Shown here one piece after another: positions 42,055-51,285 of a DNA stretch of 64,000 nucleotides. Within the stretch, counting starts at the first letter, position 1; every line of letters starts with the position of its first letter. The stretch is from positions 124,001 through 188,000 of the forward strand of contig CAJMPQ010000002.1 in assembly GCA_905215335.1 (NCBI GenBank), given 5' to 3'. Source of the stretch: an uncultured bacterium. GTDB lineage: Bacteria; Cyanobacteriota; Vampirovibrionia; Gastranaerophilales; Gastranaerophilaceae. The notes under the pieces are model-generated. The model did not search any database. It was given only the letters and a program-made list of their open reading frames with translations, and had not been told where the DNA came from. A program made the position numbers and the translations under genes.

Positions 42055-43260
42055 TTAAGCCTTTAAAGAATCTTCGTAAATTTTACGAACAGTTTCTCTA
42101 GCGTTGCCACTTGGTCCAATGTTGATTAAACCATCAAGAGATGGAGTTGTGAATGCTAAATCTGTTAATCTTTCAACATCTTCAGCTTTGAAGCCCATAT
42201 CTTCTAATTTTTCAGGAACATCAACTGATTTTAACCAAGCATAAACTCCATCAGCAGCTTTTTGAGCTTCTGAAGGATCGCCAGTTAAACCTGGAACGAT
42301 TGGAGCTAAGATATCAGCTAATGTTGCAGCTCTATCTTTGTAGATAGTTTTTACAACTGCTGGTAATAAGATAGCTAAACCTAAACCGTGAGATAAATCA
42401 GGTTTTACAGCACTAAGAGGGTGTTCTAAAGCGTGAGTATAGTGTAGCAATCCATTATCGAATCCTACACCACCCATCATAGCTGCATAAGCTAAGAAAT
42501 ATCTAGCTTCTAAATCTTCTGGGTTAGCAAGAGCTTTTGGTAAATATTTAGCAACTAATTCAATAACTTGTTTTGCAAGAGTAATTGAATATGGAGAAGC
42601 TACAAGAGATGTAGCTGCTTCAACTACGTGGTTAACTGCGTCAATTGATACATATCTGGTTTGTTTTGGTGATAATTTAGTCATCAATTGAGGATCGTCA
42701 ATTGCGTAGGTTGGATAAATACAATCATAAGCGATTGCAGGTTTGAAATCTTTTTCTAAGTTTGTAACTACAGCAAATCTGTTTGTTTCAGTTCCTGTAC
42801 CGTGAGTTAGGTTAATTGAAATAATAGGTGCTGCTTTTTCTGGAGCGAATGTGAAGTCATAAATATCTTCTGCAGTTTTGTCTGGGTATTCAAGAAGAAT
42901 AGCAACAGATTTACCAGCATCAGTTGGTGAACCTCCACCAATTGCGATAACTGCTTTTGCGCCAAAATCTTTTGCCATTTTGAAAGCATCATTAACGTGA
43001 TGAGTAGTTGGGTTTGGTGTAACTTGATCAAAGTTTACGTAACCAATGCCGTTATCTTTTAATGCTTTTTCTACTACATCCCAAGCACCTGTTGCTTTAT
43101 ATGCATTTCTACCTGACATTACGATAACTTTATCTATACCTTTAGATTTTATATCTTTTGCAATATCGTTGATTTTTTGAATTGCACCAACTCCAAAATA
43201 TACAGTAGTTCTTGTGCGAATTTCTTTTACTTCGTGGATATTAATGTCTTTTTCCCACAT
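42055..43260 (-). CDS. Iron-containing alcohol dehydrogenase
   Basis: 401 residues, group III (iron-dependent) alcohol dehydrogenase fold. NAD(P)-binding AIGGGSPTDAGKSVAIL, LTHGTGTETNRFAVV, the metal-binding aspartate/histidine region SIDAVNHVVEAATS, and HALEHPLSAVKPDLSHGLG with the conserved histidines are all seen. It oxidises or reduces small alcohols and aldehydes and probably serves fermentation; the exact substrate cannot be told from sequence. AAAGGAGAGTT is a strong ribosome site. Divergent from the gene at 43369. Confidence 0.9.
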   Translation of the reverse strand: MWEKDINIHEVKEIRTRTTVYFGVGAIQKINDIAKDIKSKGIDKVIVMSGRNAYKATGAWDVVEKALKDNGIGYVNFDQVTPNPTTHHVNDAFKMAKDFGAKAVIAIGGGSPTDAGKSVAILLEYPDKTAEDIYDFTFAPEKAAPIISINLTHGTGTETNRFAVVTNLEKDFKPAIAYDCIYPTYAIDDPQLMTKLSPKQTRYVSIDAVNHVVEAATSLVASPYSITLAKQVIELVAKYLPKALANPEDLEARYFLAYAAMMGGVGFDNGLLHYTHALEHPLSAVKPDLSHGLGLAILLPAVVKTIYKDRAATLADILAPIVPGLTGDPSEAQKAADGVYAWLKSVDVPEKLEDMGFKAEDVERLTDLAFTTPSLDGLINIGPSGNARETVRKIYEDSLKA

Positions 43261-43368
43261 AATAAACTCTCCTTTCTTTTACCATTCAGATTTTACACGT
43301 TGATTATAGTTTATAATTTTTCATTTTTCAAGCTGGCAAAATTATTTTTTTTGTGTTTTGTACTAAAT

Positions 43369-44166
43369 ATGAAAGTTACATTTTTACCTTATAAAACATA
43401 TTCAAATAATGTTAATTTTAGAGGTTCAGCTTCAATAACACCCCCTCGTAATGATAATAATAAAGAAAACGAGAATAAGCCTTTACCGGAGTGGGCGAGA
43501 AAAACTATGCTTGCCACAGTGGTATTGATGACATTGAAGAATGAACCGGTAGTTCAAAATCTTTTTAGGTCAAATGAATTGTCAAAAGAAGAATTGGATA
43601 GAACGGAATTTGTTCACTCTTTTCAGAATGTTCGAAAAGATAAAGGAGTAAGTTCTGCGTTTTATCAATTGAATAAGTTATATGATATTGATAGACCTAA
43701 GGTTACAAAGTTAGGTAAAGATTTATATTCTCTTGATATCAAATTTGATAAACAAGATATCAAGCTTGAAATGAAATTGGATAGTGCAAATAAAGATACT
43801 ATTCAAGGTAGGGTTAGGTTTGGAAACAATTCAAAACCTGTAATGTATAAAGCTATATTCCCATCAGATAAAAAAGATGAATTTAAAGTTCTATTGAAAG
43901 ATGGAGAAAAGAAATATATTTTTGGTAGAGATTTTGATGGCGAATTATATATGGTTCAGGGCAAGAAAAAAGTTCCTGTAAATAGTAAAAATGTTGAAAG
44001 ATATCAAGATTATTTGGATACAATGGAATGGCTTGATGATATGTCTTTCTTTACTACTAAAAATCCATTGTGGCGAAATTTAAATTATTTATTGCTAATT
44101 TTATTGTTATTTGCGGAAATGAAACACGATAAAAATAGAAGAAATCAGTCAAATAAAGAACAATAA
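43369..44166 (+). CDS. Lineage-specific protein with N-terminal NVNFRG motif and C-terminal membrane segment
   Basis: 265 residues from the ATG at 43369. It starts MKVTFLPYKTYSNNVNFRGS, the short strand plus F-R-G motif shared in kind with the protein at 13489. A hydrophobic stretch (about 42-60) and a C-terminal helix (about 240-253, NYLLLILLLFAEM) may insert in a membrane; between them is a beta-rich Lys/Asp domain (about 100-225). The frame is open further upstream into the divergent dehydrogenase gene, but the first codons there are unlike coding sequence, so 43369 is chosen despite lacking a clear ribosome site. Function unknown. Confidence 0.55.
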   Translation: MKVTFLPYKTYSNNVNFRGSASITPPRNDNNKENENKPLPEWARKTMLATVVLMTLKNEPVVQNLFRSNELSKEELDRTEFVHSFQNVRKDKGVSSAFYQLNKLYDIDRPKVTKLGKDLYSLDIKFDKQDIKLEMKLDSANKDTIQGRVRFGNNSKPVMYKAIFPSDKKDEFKVLLKDGEKKYIFGRDFDGELYMVQGKKKVPVNSKNVERYQDYLDTMEWLDDMSFFTTKNPLWRNLNYLLLILLLFAEMKHDKNRRNQSNKEQ

Positions 44167-44249
44167 ATTTTAAAAAATTTTACAAAATAATTAGTATCAG
44201 TATTAAGCTGAGCATGTTTGTTTTATAATCAAAGCCAAGAGGTTAAATT

Positions 44250-45581
44250 TTGAAACACTCAAGACTTACAGCACTGATATTTATAGCCTTAATTTTAGGT
44301 GTTATATTTGGTCATTTTTGCCCCCACATTGCGGTTAAAATGCGTACTTTTGCAGTTATCTTTTTACGTATGGTGAAAATGATTATCGCACCTTTGTTGT
44401 TTGCAACATTAGTTACCGGTATTGCTGGACATGGTGATGTAAAACAACTTGGGAAAATTGGTGTTAAAACAATTGTTTACTTTGAAATCGTTACAACATT
44501 AGCTCTGATTATAGGGCTTACTATGGGAAATATTTTCAACCCTGGTAGAGGTTTTGTTACTGGAACGGTTGCCAACCCTGAATTGTTAAAAGAAGCAGGT
44601 TTGATGGCTGTTACTACCCCTCATACTTCTATTTCCGAAATGGTTATGAATATCTTCCCAACAAGTATTGTTCAGTCTATGGCTGAAGGTAATTTGTTGC
44701 AGATTGTTGTATTTTCAATATTTATGGCTATTGCAATTTGTGCAGTTGGGAAAAAAGCAAAACCTGTTATGGATTTGTTAAATTCAGTTGCACAAATTAT
44801 GTTTAAGTTTACCGAATATGTTATGTATTTTGCACCTTTAGGTATTTTTGGTGCGATTGCTTCAACTGTTGGTATGAATGGTTTATCTATTCTAAAAAAT
44901 TATGCAAAAATAATTTTCTCATTATATACAGCTCTTGCAGTTTTTGTAATCGTTGTTTTGTTTATTGCTTGTAAATATGCAAGAATTTCACTTAGAAACT
45001 TGCTAAAAGCAATTCAAGAACCTGCGATTTTAGCTTTTTCTACTGCAAGTTCTGAAGCTGCATTCCCGAAAGCTATTGAAATTATGGAAAGATTTGGCGT
45101 TCCTCAAAATATCGTAAGTTTTGTAATGCCTACAGGTTATACTTTCAACTTAGATGGAAGTACATTATATTTGGCAATGGCTGTAATCTTTTCATCTCAA
45201 ATTTGTGGAATAAATTTAGATTTAAATCAACAAATTTTGATGATGTTAGCATTAATGTTAACAAGTAAAGGTATTGCAGGTGTTCCTAGAGTATCATTGG
45301 TCGTACTGGCTGGTACCTTAGCAAGTTTTAATATTCCATTGATTGGGGTTGCTATTTTGCTAGGTATAGATCAAATTTTGGATATGGGTAGAACAACTGT
45401 AAACTTAGTTGGTAACTGTGTTGCTACTGTTGTTATTGCTCGTTGGGAAAATGCATTTGATTATGATAAAATGAAATTGTTTGTTAAACAGTGTGATGCT
45501 GAAAAAGAAGATTGGAAGCTTCCTGTTAACAAAGTTAAAAAGATTAATGAAAAAGTAAATAACAAAATAGAGGGAAAATAA
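44250..45581 (+). CDS. Dicarboxylate/amino acid:cation symporter (DAACS family, TTG start)
   Basis: 443 residues, about eight helices plus two re-entrant loops. FLRMVKMIIAPLLFATLVTG, AFSTASSEAAFPKAIEIM (serine-rich re-entrant loop), MPTGYTFNLDGSTLYLAMAV and DMGRTTVNLVGNCVATVV are the substrate and cation binding motifs of the GltP/DctA family, which import glutamate, aspartate or C4-dicarboxylates with protons or sodium. The TTG at 44250 is chosen because AAGAGG lies 7 bases upstream and homologues begin in the same region. It ends 1 base before ileS, so they are co-transcribed. Confidence 0.92.
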   Translation: MKHSRLTALIFIALILGVIFGHFCPHIAVKMRTFAVIFLRMVKMIIAPLLFATLVTGIAGHGDVKQLGKIGVKTIVYFEIVTTLALIIGLTMGNIFNPGRGFVTGTVANPELLKEAGLMAVTTPHTSISEMVMNIFPTSIVQSMAEGNLLQIVVFSIFMAIAICAVGKKAKPVMDLLNSVAQIMFKFTEYVMYFAPLGIFGAIASTVGMNGLSILKNYAKIIFSLYTALAVFVIVVLFIACKYARISLRNLLKAIQEPAILAFSTASSEAAFPKAIEIMERFGVPQNIVSFVMPTGYTFNLDGSTLYLAMAVIFSSQICGINLDLNQQILMMLALMLTSKGIAGVPRVSLVVLAGTLASFNIPLIGVAILLGIDQILDMGRTTVNLVGNCVATVVIARWENAFDYDKMKLFVKQCDAEKEDWKLPVNKVKKINEKVNNKIEGK

Positions 45582-45582
45582 T

Positions 45583-48390
45583 ATGGCAGAAAGTACTAAA
45601 ACTGAGTATAAAAATACGTTGAATTTACCTCAAACAACTTTAGCAATGAGAGCAAATGCTACAGTTAGAGAATTAGAAATTCAAAAATTTTGGGAAGAAA
45701 ATAAAATTTATGAAAAAATGGTAGAACAACGTGATAAGGTTAATTCTTTTATTCTTCACGATGGTCCTCCATACTTAAGTTCTGAAAAAATTCACGTGGG
45801 TACTGCCTTAAATAAAATTCTAAAAGATATTCTAATCAAATATAAATCTCAAAGAGGTTTTTATGCACCTTATGTTCCGGGTTATGATGGTCACGGTTTA
45901 CCAATTGAAAATGCAGTTGTAAAAAATATTAAAGGTGGTCGTCATGCAATTTCTGAAACTGAATTAAGAGCTAAATGCAGAGAATTTGCTCATAAAAATT
46001 TAAAAGGTCAGGAAAGTGAATTTAGACGTCTTGGCGTTTTAGGAAATTGGGAACATCCATATTTAACTATTGATCCTGATTTTGAAGCTGAACAAGTTAG
46101 AGTGTTTGGCGAAATGTATAAAAAAGGTTATATTGAAAAAGGTTTAAAACCAGTTTATTGGTGTGCATCTTGTGAAACAGCTTTAGCTGAAGCTGAAGTT
46201 GAATATGCAGATCATACATCAACTTCTATATATGTAAGATTTAAATTTGATGATGAAAGTACAAAGAAAATTCAAAATATTGTAGATTTAAATGGTAAAG
46301 ATGTATATGCAATAATTTGGACAACAACTCCTTGGACAATTCCATCAAATATGGCAATTTCTATGCACCCAAGATTTGAATATACATTCTTTGAATACAA
46401 AGGTGATGTTTATGTTGCTGCTCAAGAATTATTAGCATCTTTCTTAAAAGATGTTGAATGGGAAGAAGCTGATATTAAAGTTCTAGGTACTTGTGTTGGT
46501 CAAGATTTAGAATTGTTAAATACAAAACATCCATTATTAGATAGAAAATCTCCAATAATTTTGGGCGAACACGTAACTCTAGATGCAGGTACAGGTTCAG
46601 TTCACACAGCTCCTGGTCATGGTTTAGAAGACTATGAAGTTGGTTGTAGATATGGTATTGAAGTATTTTCACCATTAGACAGCAGAGGGGTTTGGACTGA
46701 TGTTGTTAATATTCCTGAATTAGTTGGAGTTCCATATTATAAAGGCAATTCTATGGTTATCGAAATGTTGCAAAAATGTGGAGCATTATTGCAACAACAA
46801 GATATCCAACATAGTTATCCTCATTGTTGGAGATGTAAAAATCCTGTAATTTACAGAGCAACTCCACAATGGTTTGTTAAAGTTGATAAATTTAGAGATA
46901 CAGCATTAGATGCTATTCATAATGTAAAATGGATTCCTGCAAGTGGTGAAAACCGTATTGGAAATATGGTGGAAAGCCGTACTGATTGGTGTATTTCAAG
47001 ACAAAGAGCTTGGGGGGTTCCAATTCCTATATTCTATTGTGAAGACTGTGGCGAAGTTATTTGCTCAGATCAAACAATTGAAAATGTTGCAAAAATCTTT
47101 GAAAAAGAAAGCTCTGATGCTTGGGTAAAATACTCAGCTGAAGAATTATTACCTGAAGGCTTTGTTTGTCCTAAATGTGGTAAGAAACATTTCAGAAAAG
47201 AAAAAGACATTATGGATGTTTGGTTTGATTCTGGTGTTTCTTGGAGAGCCGTTGTAGAAAAAAGAGCTGAAGAATTAGGTCATACTCCTGTTGATATGTA
47301 TTTAGAAGGTTCAGATCAACATAGAGGATGGTTCCAATCTTCATTATTAACTTCTATAGCAACTCAAGGTAAGGCTCCATACAAAGAGGTTTTAACTCAC
47401 GGCTTTGTATTTGGTGAAGATGGTCGTAAGATGTCTAAATCTTTAGGTAATTATATTAGACCGGATGATATTATCAAAAACTATGGTGCTGATATTCTAA
47501 GATTATGGGCAGCTTCTGTTGATTACAGAAACGATATTAAAATTGGTAATAACATTATTGGTCAATTAACTGAAATCTTTAAGAAAACAAGAAATACTGC
47601 AAGATTCTTAATTGGTAACTTGTTTGATTTTGATCCTTCAGTTGATTATGTTCAGTACGATGAACTTAAAAATATCGATAAATTTGCACTTCATAAATTA
47701 AATAAATTGATTGGTGAAGTTACAGAAGCATTTGAAAATTATGAGTTTTATAAATATTTCCAATGCTTACAAAATTTTGCAGCTGTAGATTTAAGTTCAT
47801 TCTATTTAGATATTGTAAAAGATAGATTATATACAGCTGGTAAAAAATCATTATCACGTAGAGCTTGTCAGACAGTTTTATTTGAAAACTTGATGGCATT
47901 AGTGAGAATATTAGCTCCAGTTATGCCTCATCAGGCTGAAGATATTTGGCAAAATGTTCCAGAAGTACAAAGAGGTGGTTTGGTAAGTATTTTACTTTCA
48001 AATTGGCCAGAAGTTAAACCTGAATGGAACAATGCTCAGTTAGAAGAAGATTTCACTAAGATTTTGAAATCTCGTGAAGTTGTATCAAGAGCAATTGAGC
48101 CATTAAGAGCAGATAAAAAAGTTGGAAGTTCTTTAGAAGTTGCAGTTTATGTAAAAGCTGAAGATGATTCTGTTCTAAAAGCTAATGAAGCTGATTTGGC
48201 AGATATATATATTGTATCTCAGGCTCATTTATCTCAAGAAAAACCAGAAGATGTGTTAAATGAGTATAATGAAGAAAGTTATACAGTTTGGGTTACAAAA
48301 GCTCAAGGCGATAAATGTGTAAGATGTTGGAAATATCGTGAATTAAATGAAGATGGTATTTGCCAAGATTGTTTAGATGCAATTAAATAA
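45583..48390 (+). CDS. ileS: Isoleucyl-tRNA synthetase with altered HIGH motif
   Basis: 935 residues, full length. It loads isoleucine on tRNA-Ile and edits valine in the CP1 domain (WTTTPWTIPSN). KMSKS is present (GRKMSKSLGNY) as is the C-terminal zinc motif CVRCWKYRELNEDGICQDC. The usual HIGH motif region HDGPPYLSSEKIHVGT ends in HVGT at residues 71-74, with Thr replacing the last His and one extra residue before it. The rest of the Rossmann core is normal (NKILKDILIKY), so it is expected to be active. It lies 1 base after the symporter gene; AGAGGGAAAAT is its ribosome site. Confidence 0.95.
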   Translation: MAESTKTEYKNTLNLPQTTLAMRANATVRELEIQKFWEENKIYEKMVEQRDKVNSFILHDGPPYLSSEKIHVGTALNKILKDILIKYKSQRGFYAPYVPGYDGHGLPIENAVVKNIKGGRHAISETELRAKCREFAHKNLKGQESEFRRLGVLGNWEHPYLTIDPDFEAEQVRVFGEMYKKGYIEKGLKPVYWCASCETALAEAEVEYADHTSTSIYVRFKFDDESTKKIQNIVDLNGKDVYAIIWTTTPWTIPSNMAISMHPRFEYTFFEYKGDVYVAAQELLASFLKDVEWEEADIKVLGTCVGQDLELLNTKHPLLDRKSPIILGEHVTLDAGTGSVHTAPGHGLEDYEVGCRYGIEVFSPLDSRGVWTDVVNIPELVGVPYYKGNSMVIEMLQKCGALLQQQDIQHSYPHCWRCKNPVIYRATPQWFVKVDKFRDTALDAIHNVKWIPASGENRIGNMVESRTDWCISRQRAWGVPIPIFYCEDCGEVICSDQTIENVAKIFEKESSDAWVKYSAEELLPEGFVCPKCGKKHFRKEKDIMDVWFDSGVSWRAVVEKRAEELGHTPVDMYLEGSDQHRGWFQSSLLTSIATQGKAPYKEVLTHGFVFGEDGRKMSKSLGNYIRPDDIIKNYGADILRLWAASVDYRNDIKIGNNIIGQLTEIFKKTRNTARFLIGNLFDFDPSVDYVQYDELKNIDKFALHKLNKLIGEVTEAFENYEFYKYFQCLQNFAAVDLSSFYLDIVKDRLYTAGKKSLSRRACQTVLFENLMALVRILAPVMPHQAEDIWQNVPEVQRGGLVSILLSNWPEVKPEWNNAQLEEDFTKILKSREVVSRAIEPLRADKKVGSSLEVAVYVKAEDDSVLKANEADLADIYIVSQAHLSQEKPEDVLNEYNEESYTVWVTKAQGDKCVRCWKYRELNEDGICQDCLDAIK

Positions 48391-48416
48391 AATTAAAAAT
48401 GTTTATGCTATAATAT

Positions 48417-48446
48417 AGAGACTTCTTTATGAAGTCTCTATTTTTT
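48417..48446 (+). terminator. Terminator of the symporter-ileS operon
   Basis: AGAGACTTC / GAAGTCTCT with a 5-base loop followed by A and six Ts. Confidence 0.9.
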
Positions 48447-48509
48447 ACCCCTCTCCTAATATATAAATTAATAAATATTTTAAAATTAAGCAATTTAAGT
48501 TTATAAAAT

Positions 48510-48539
48510 TTGTTTATATAAATAGGGGAAATATTAAGG
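48510..48539 (+). promoter_or_regulatory. GGGGA box upstream of the helical protein gene
   Basis: TTTGTTTATATAAATA, then GGGGA (48525-48529), then AATATTAAGG. Third instance of the element found before 1053 and 26693. AAGGAA nearer the ATG acts as ribosome site. Confidence 0.5.
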
Positions 48540-48546
48540 AAACAAA

Positions 48547-49251
48547 ATGGGATTAACAGTTAATAAAGTTGCGACAGTATTGCCGGACTTTGGTAAATTT
48601 TCAGAATTTGTATTGCAAAATCAGCGACAAATTACTCCTAAAATTTTTTCACAAGAGCTGGGAAAAGTTCAAAAAGGATTTGTTGCAGCAAAGCAACGTG
48701 AATTATTTTGCAAGGAGGCAGATGATTTAGCAACAAAATTAGTTGCTGAAAAAAATGGTGATTTTGCTGGAATAATTTATAGTGCTTTAACCAAATTGAC
48801 AGAATATTTTCCAAAAGAATTAGAAATTTATGCCAAAAAAGGTTTGGCCGTTGCAGAAGCCAATGGCGATTATGTTCATATGATGGCTCGTTTGAATAAC
48901 TTACGTAAAGTCTATATTGATAAACCGGATAAGTTGTATGATTATATTCAAACTTTGTATGCACAAGAAAAATGTTTGAGAAAATTATCTAAGAACTTTG
49001 AAAGTGCTACCGAAGGTTTTAGAACTGTTTCACGTAAAACAGCAACAAAAGAAGATTACCAAAAAATGTTGGCTTATGTTCAAACTGAAATTGGGAAATT
49101 AACGTGGAAAAAACATCCAAAAGATGCTACAAAAAAATTACTTTCAGCGAGACAAATTTTTGAATCTCGTGGGGATATTCAAAGTGTAGACTATATTGAT
49201 ATGTTATTAACTAAGGTAAATAAGTCTTCAAATTTGGATAAAGTTGGTTAG
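48547..49251 (+). CDS. Soluble alpha-helical protein of unknown function
   Basis: 234 residues, all predicted helix, no cysteine-rich motif, signal peptide or membrane segment. Residues about 65-175 have a repeat-like pattern of paired helices (ALTKLTEYFPKELEIYAKKG, then AEANGDYVHMMARLNNLRKV) reminiscent of TPR units without the full consensus. The N-terminus MGLTVNKVATVLPDFGKF and the upstream GGGGA box link it to the proteins at 1053 and 26693. It follows ileS behind a terminator, so it has its own promoter. It could be an adaptor or secreted effector; this is inference. Confidence 0.55.
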   Translation: MGLTVNKVATVLPDFGKFSEFVLQNQRQITPKIFSQELGKVQKGFVAAKQRELFCKEADDLATKLVAEKNGDFAGIIYSALTKLTEYFPKELEIYAKKGLAVAEANGDYVHMMARLNNLRKVYIDKPDKLYDYIQTLYAQEKCLRKLSKNFESATEGFRTVSRKTATKEDYQKMLAYVQTEIGKLTWKKHPKDATKKLLSARQIFESRGDIQSVDYIDMLLTKVNKSSNLDKVG

Positions 49252-49340
49252 ATTTTCTTTGTAAAATTTGTTTAATTATTTTTAATAAATTCAGGTAATA
49301 GGATTTTTTATGTACTAATATAGTATGTAGGAGAATAATT

Positions 49341-50735
49341 ATGCCTGCAATATCTAAAGAAAATAGAAAAAAAGTTGATGAAAGTTTAATACCTCAAAAT
49401 ATAGAAGCAGAAGAAGCAGTTTTAGGTGCTATTCTGGTTAATCCTGAAACTTTAGCAAAAGTTTCTGATTCTTTATTACCTAATAGTTTTTATAAACCTG
49501 CGCACAGGTATATTTATGAAGCTATGCTTCAATTATTTAATAATAATGATAACATTGATATCGTATCAGTTTCTGATGTTTTAAGTTATAGCGGAAAGTT
49601 GGAAGCTGTTGGAGGTAGAGCTTATATTAATGATTTAATAGAAAATACTATTACTACATCAAATATAGCTTATTACGCAAAGATTATTCAAGAAAAAGCG
49701 GTAAAAAGAGCTTTAATTAATGCGGGTTCTGAAATTGTAAGTAAAGGTTATGATTTAGAGCCAAGTGATGTTTCTTTGGAACAGGCAGAAAAAATTATTT
49801 TTGAAATCGGTTCAAGTAAAGCGACAACTGATTTGAAACATGTAAAAGATTTAGTTTTAGATACTTGGGATAGTATTGAATATCGTTATAATCACAAAGA
49901 TGAGTTGTCAGGTTTAAGAACTGATTTTTATGAATTAGATTCTATGATGAGCGGTTTACACAAATCAGACTTAATTATTCTTGCAGCTCGTCCTGCTATG
50001 GGTAAAACCGCTTTTGCATTAAACATTGCTCAAAATGTTGCAATAAAAGAAAATGTTCCTGTTTGTATATTTTCTCTTGAAATGTCAGCATCACAGTTAG
50101 TACAGAGAATGTTGTGTTCTTATGCTGAAGTTGATGCGCAAAGATTAAAAACAGGTAATATGTTACAACAAGATTTGGATAAATTGGCAATGGCTATGAA
50201 TGATTTCAGCCAAGCTCCAATATTTATTGATGATACTTCAGGTTGTACATTAACAGATATTAGAACAAAATGTCGTAGATTAAAAACTCAGCAAAAAGAT
50301 TTAGGTTTAATTGTAATTGACTACTTGCAGTTGATGGAAGGTGGCGGAAAAGATGACCGTTTACAACAAATTTCTGCAATATCAAGAGGTTTGAAAATCC
50401 TGGCAAAAGAATTAGATGTACCAATTATTACGCTATCTCAGTTGTCTCGTGCAGTTGAGTCACGTAATGATAAACGTCCTATGTTATCAGACTTGAGAGA
50501 ATCTGGTTCTATTGAGCAGGATGCTGATATCGTAATGTTTATTTATCGTGAAGATTATTATAATAAAGGCGAATCTGAAGAAGAAGAAAATGTTAAAGCA
50601 TCTTCAAAAGGGTTATCTGAAGTTATTATTGCAAAACACAGAAATGGTCCTGTTGGAACGGTTAAATTGTTATTCCAAGGCAATATTACTAAATTCAAAA
50701 ACCCTATTAAAGATGATTCTTTTGACGCATTTTAA
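49341..50735 (+). CDS. dnaB: Replicative DNA helicase
   Basis: Hexameric 5'-3' helicase of the replication fork. 464 residues. The N-terminal primase-interacting domain starts PQNIEAEEAVLGAILVNPE; the RecA-like domain has Walker A ARPAMGKTAFAL, FSLEMSASQLVQRM, Walker B LIVIDYLQLM, ISRGLKILAKEL and the arginine-finger region AKHRNGPVGTVKL. No intein is present. TAGGAGAATAATT is the ribosome site. The 3' end overlaps the convergent secreted-protein gene by 4 bases. Confidence 0.96.
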   Translation: MPAISKENRKKVDESLIPQNIEAEEAVLGAILVNPETLAKVSDSLLPNSFYKPAHRYIYEAMLQLFNNNDNIDIVSVSDVLSYSGKLEAVGGRAYINDLIENTITTSNIAYYAKIIQEKAVKRALINAGSEIVSKGYDLEPSDVSLEQAEKIIFEIGSSKATTDLKHVKDLVLDTWDSIEYRYNHKDELSGLRTDFYELDSMMSGLHKSDLIILAARPAMGKTAFALNIAQNVAIKENVPVCIFSLEMSASQLVQRMLCSYAEVDAQRLKTGNMLQQDLDKLAMAMNDFSQAPIFIDDTSGCTLTDIRTKCRRLKTQQKDLGLIVIDYLQLMEGGGKDDRLQQISAISRGLKILAKELDVPIITLSQLSRAVESRNDKRPMLSDLRESGSIEQDADIVMFIYREDYYNKGESEEEENVKASSKGLSEVIIAKHRNGPVGTVKLLFQGNITKFKNPIKDDSFDAF

Positions 50736-51169
50736 TCTGTTTTTAAAAGATTTTTAACTTGGCAAACAGATGTATCTTGAACAAGTTTTGACATTTCAGC
50801 TTGCAATTCTTGTTTAGCTTTAGCATCTCCTTTTTGTGCTACTGTCATTTTGTTTGTAACAGATTTTAGCTGTTCTTCAGAAAAAGCACATTTTGTTGTT
50901 AGAATATCTTGGTTCATATCTACACTAAAAACTGTACTTGTAGTAATACATTTTCCATCTTTCCATCCGTTAATATTTTCTGTAGATTTTAGATGTATTA
51001 CAGGAGTGTTTGGATCATCTGTCGGAATTTCTGCACTATATTTTTCAGAGTGAACTGTACAAGTTTTTAGATGTTCTACATATTCCGGGGTGTAGGTGTT
51101 ACTGTTTGCAATTACAGTTCCTGTGGCCCCAAGTATAAATAGTGTACTTAATAATAAAATTTTTTTCAT
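50732..51169 (-). CDS. Small secreted protein of unknown function
   Basis: 145 residues. Signal peptide MKKILLLSTLFILGATGTVI with probable cleavage after IAN, then a mature domain with four cysteines (TCTV, KCIT, KCAF, VCQV) likely forming two disulfides. It has an acidic N-terminal half with beta-like character and a helical C-terminus. I do not recognise the family. AAGGATACTT lies before the ATG. It converges with dnaB with a 4-base overlap and is divergent from the cation-efflux gene. Confidence 0.65.
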   Translation of the reverse strand: MKKILLLSTLFILGATGTVIANSNTYTPEYVEHLKTCTVHSEKYSAEIPTDDPNTPVIHLKSTENINGWKDGKCITTSTVFSVDMNQDILTTKCAFSEEQLKSVTNKMTVAQKGDAKAKQELQAEMSKLVQDTSVCQVKNLLKTD

Positions 51170-51285
51170 AAGTATCCTTTCTTATTCTAAATTTTATTTT
51201 ACATTTATTATTGCTTTTTGCAATAGATATATGGGGGTATTTTCTTATTGATTTTTATTTGGTTGTTGTTATAATTAGTGTTGTT

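Noticed and set aside
43177..43368. 64-codon N-terminal extension of the gene at 43369
   Set aside because: It overlaps the start of the divergent alcohol dehydrogenase, is Phe/Cys-rich in an unnatural way, and the lineage-type start MKVTFLPY lies at 43369.
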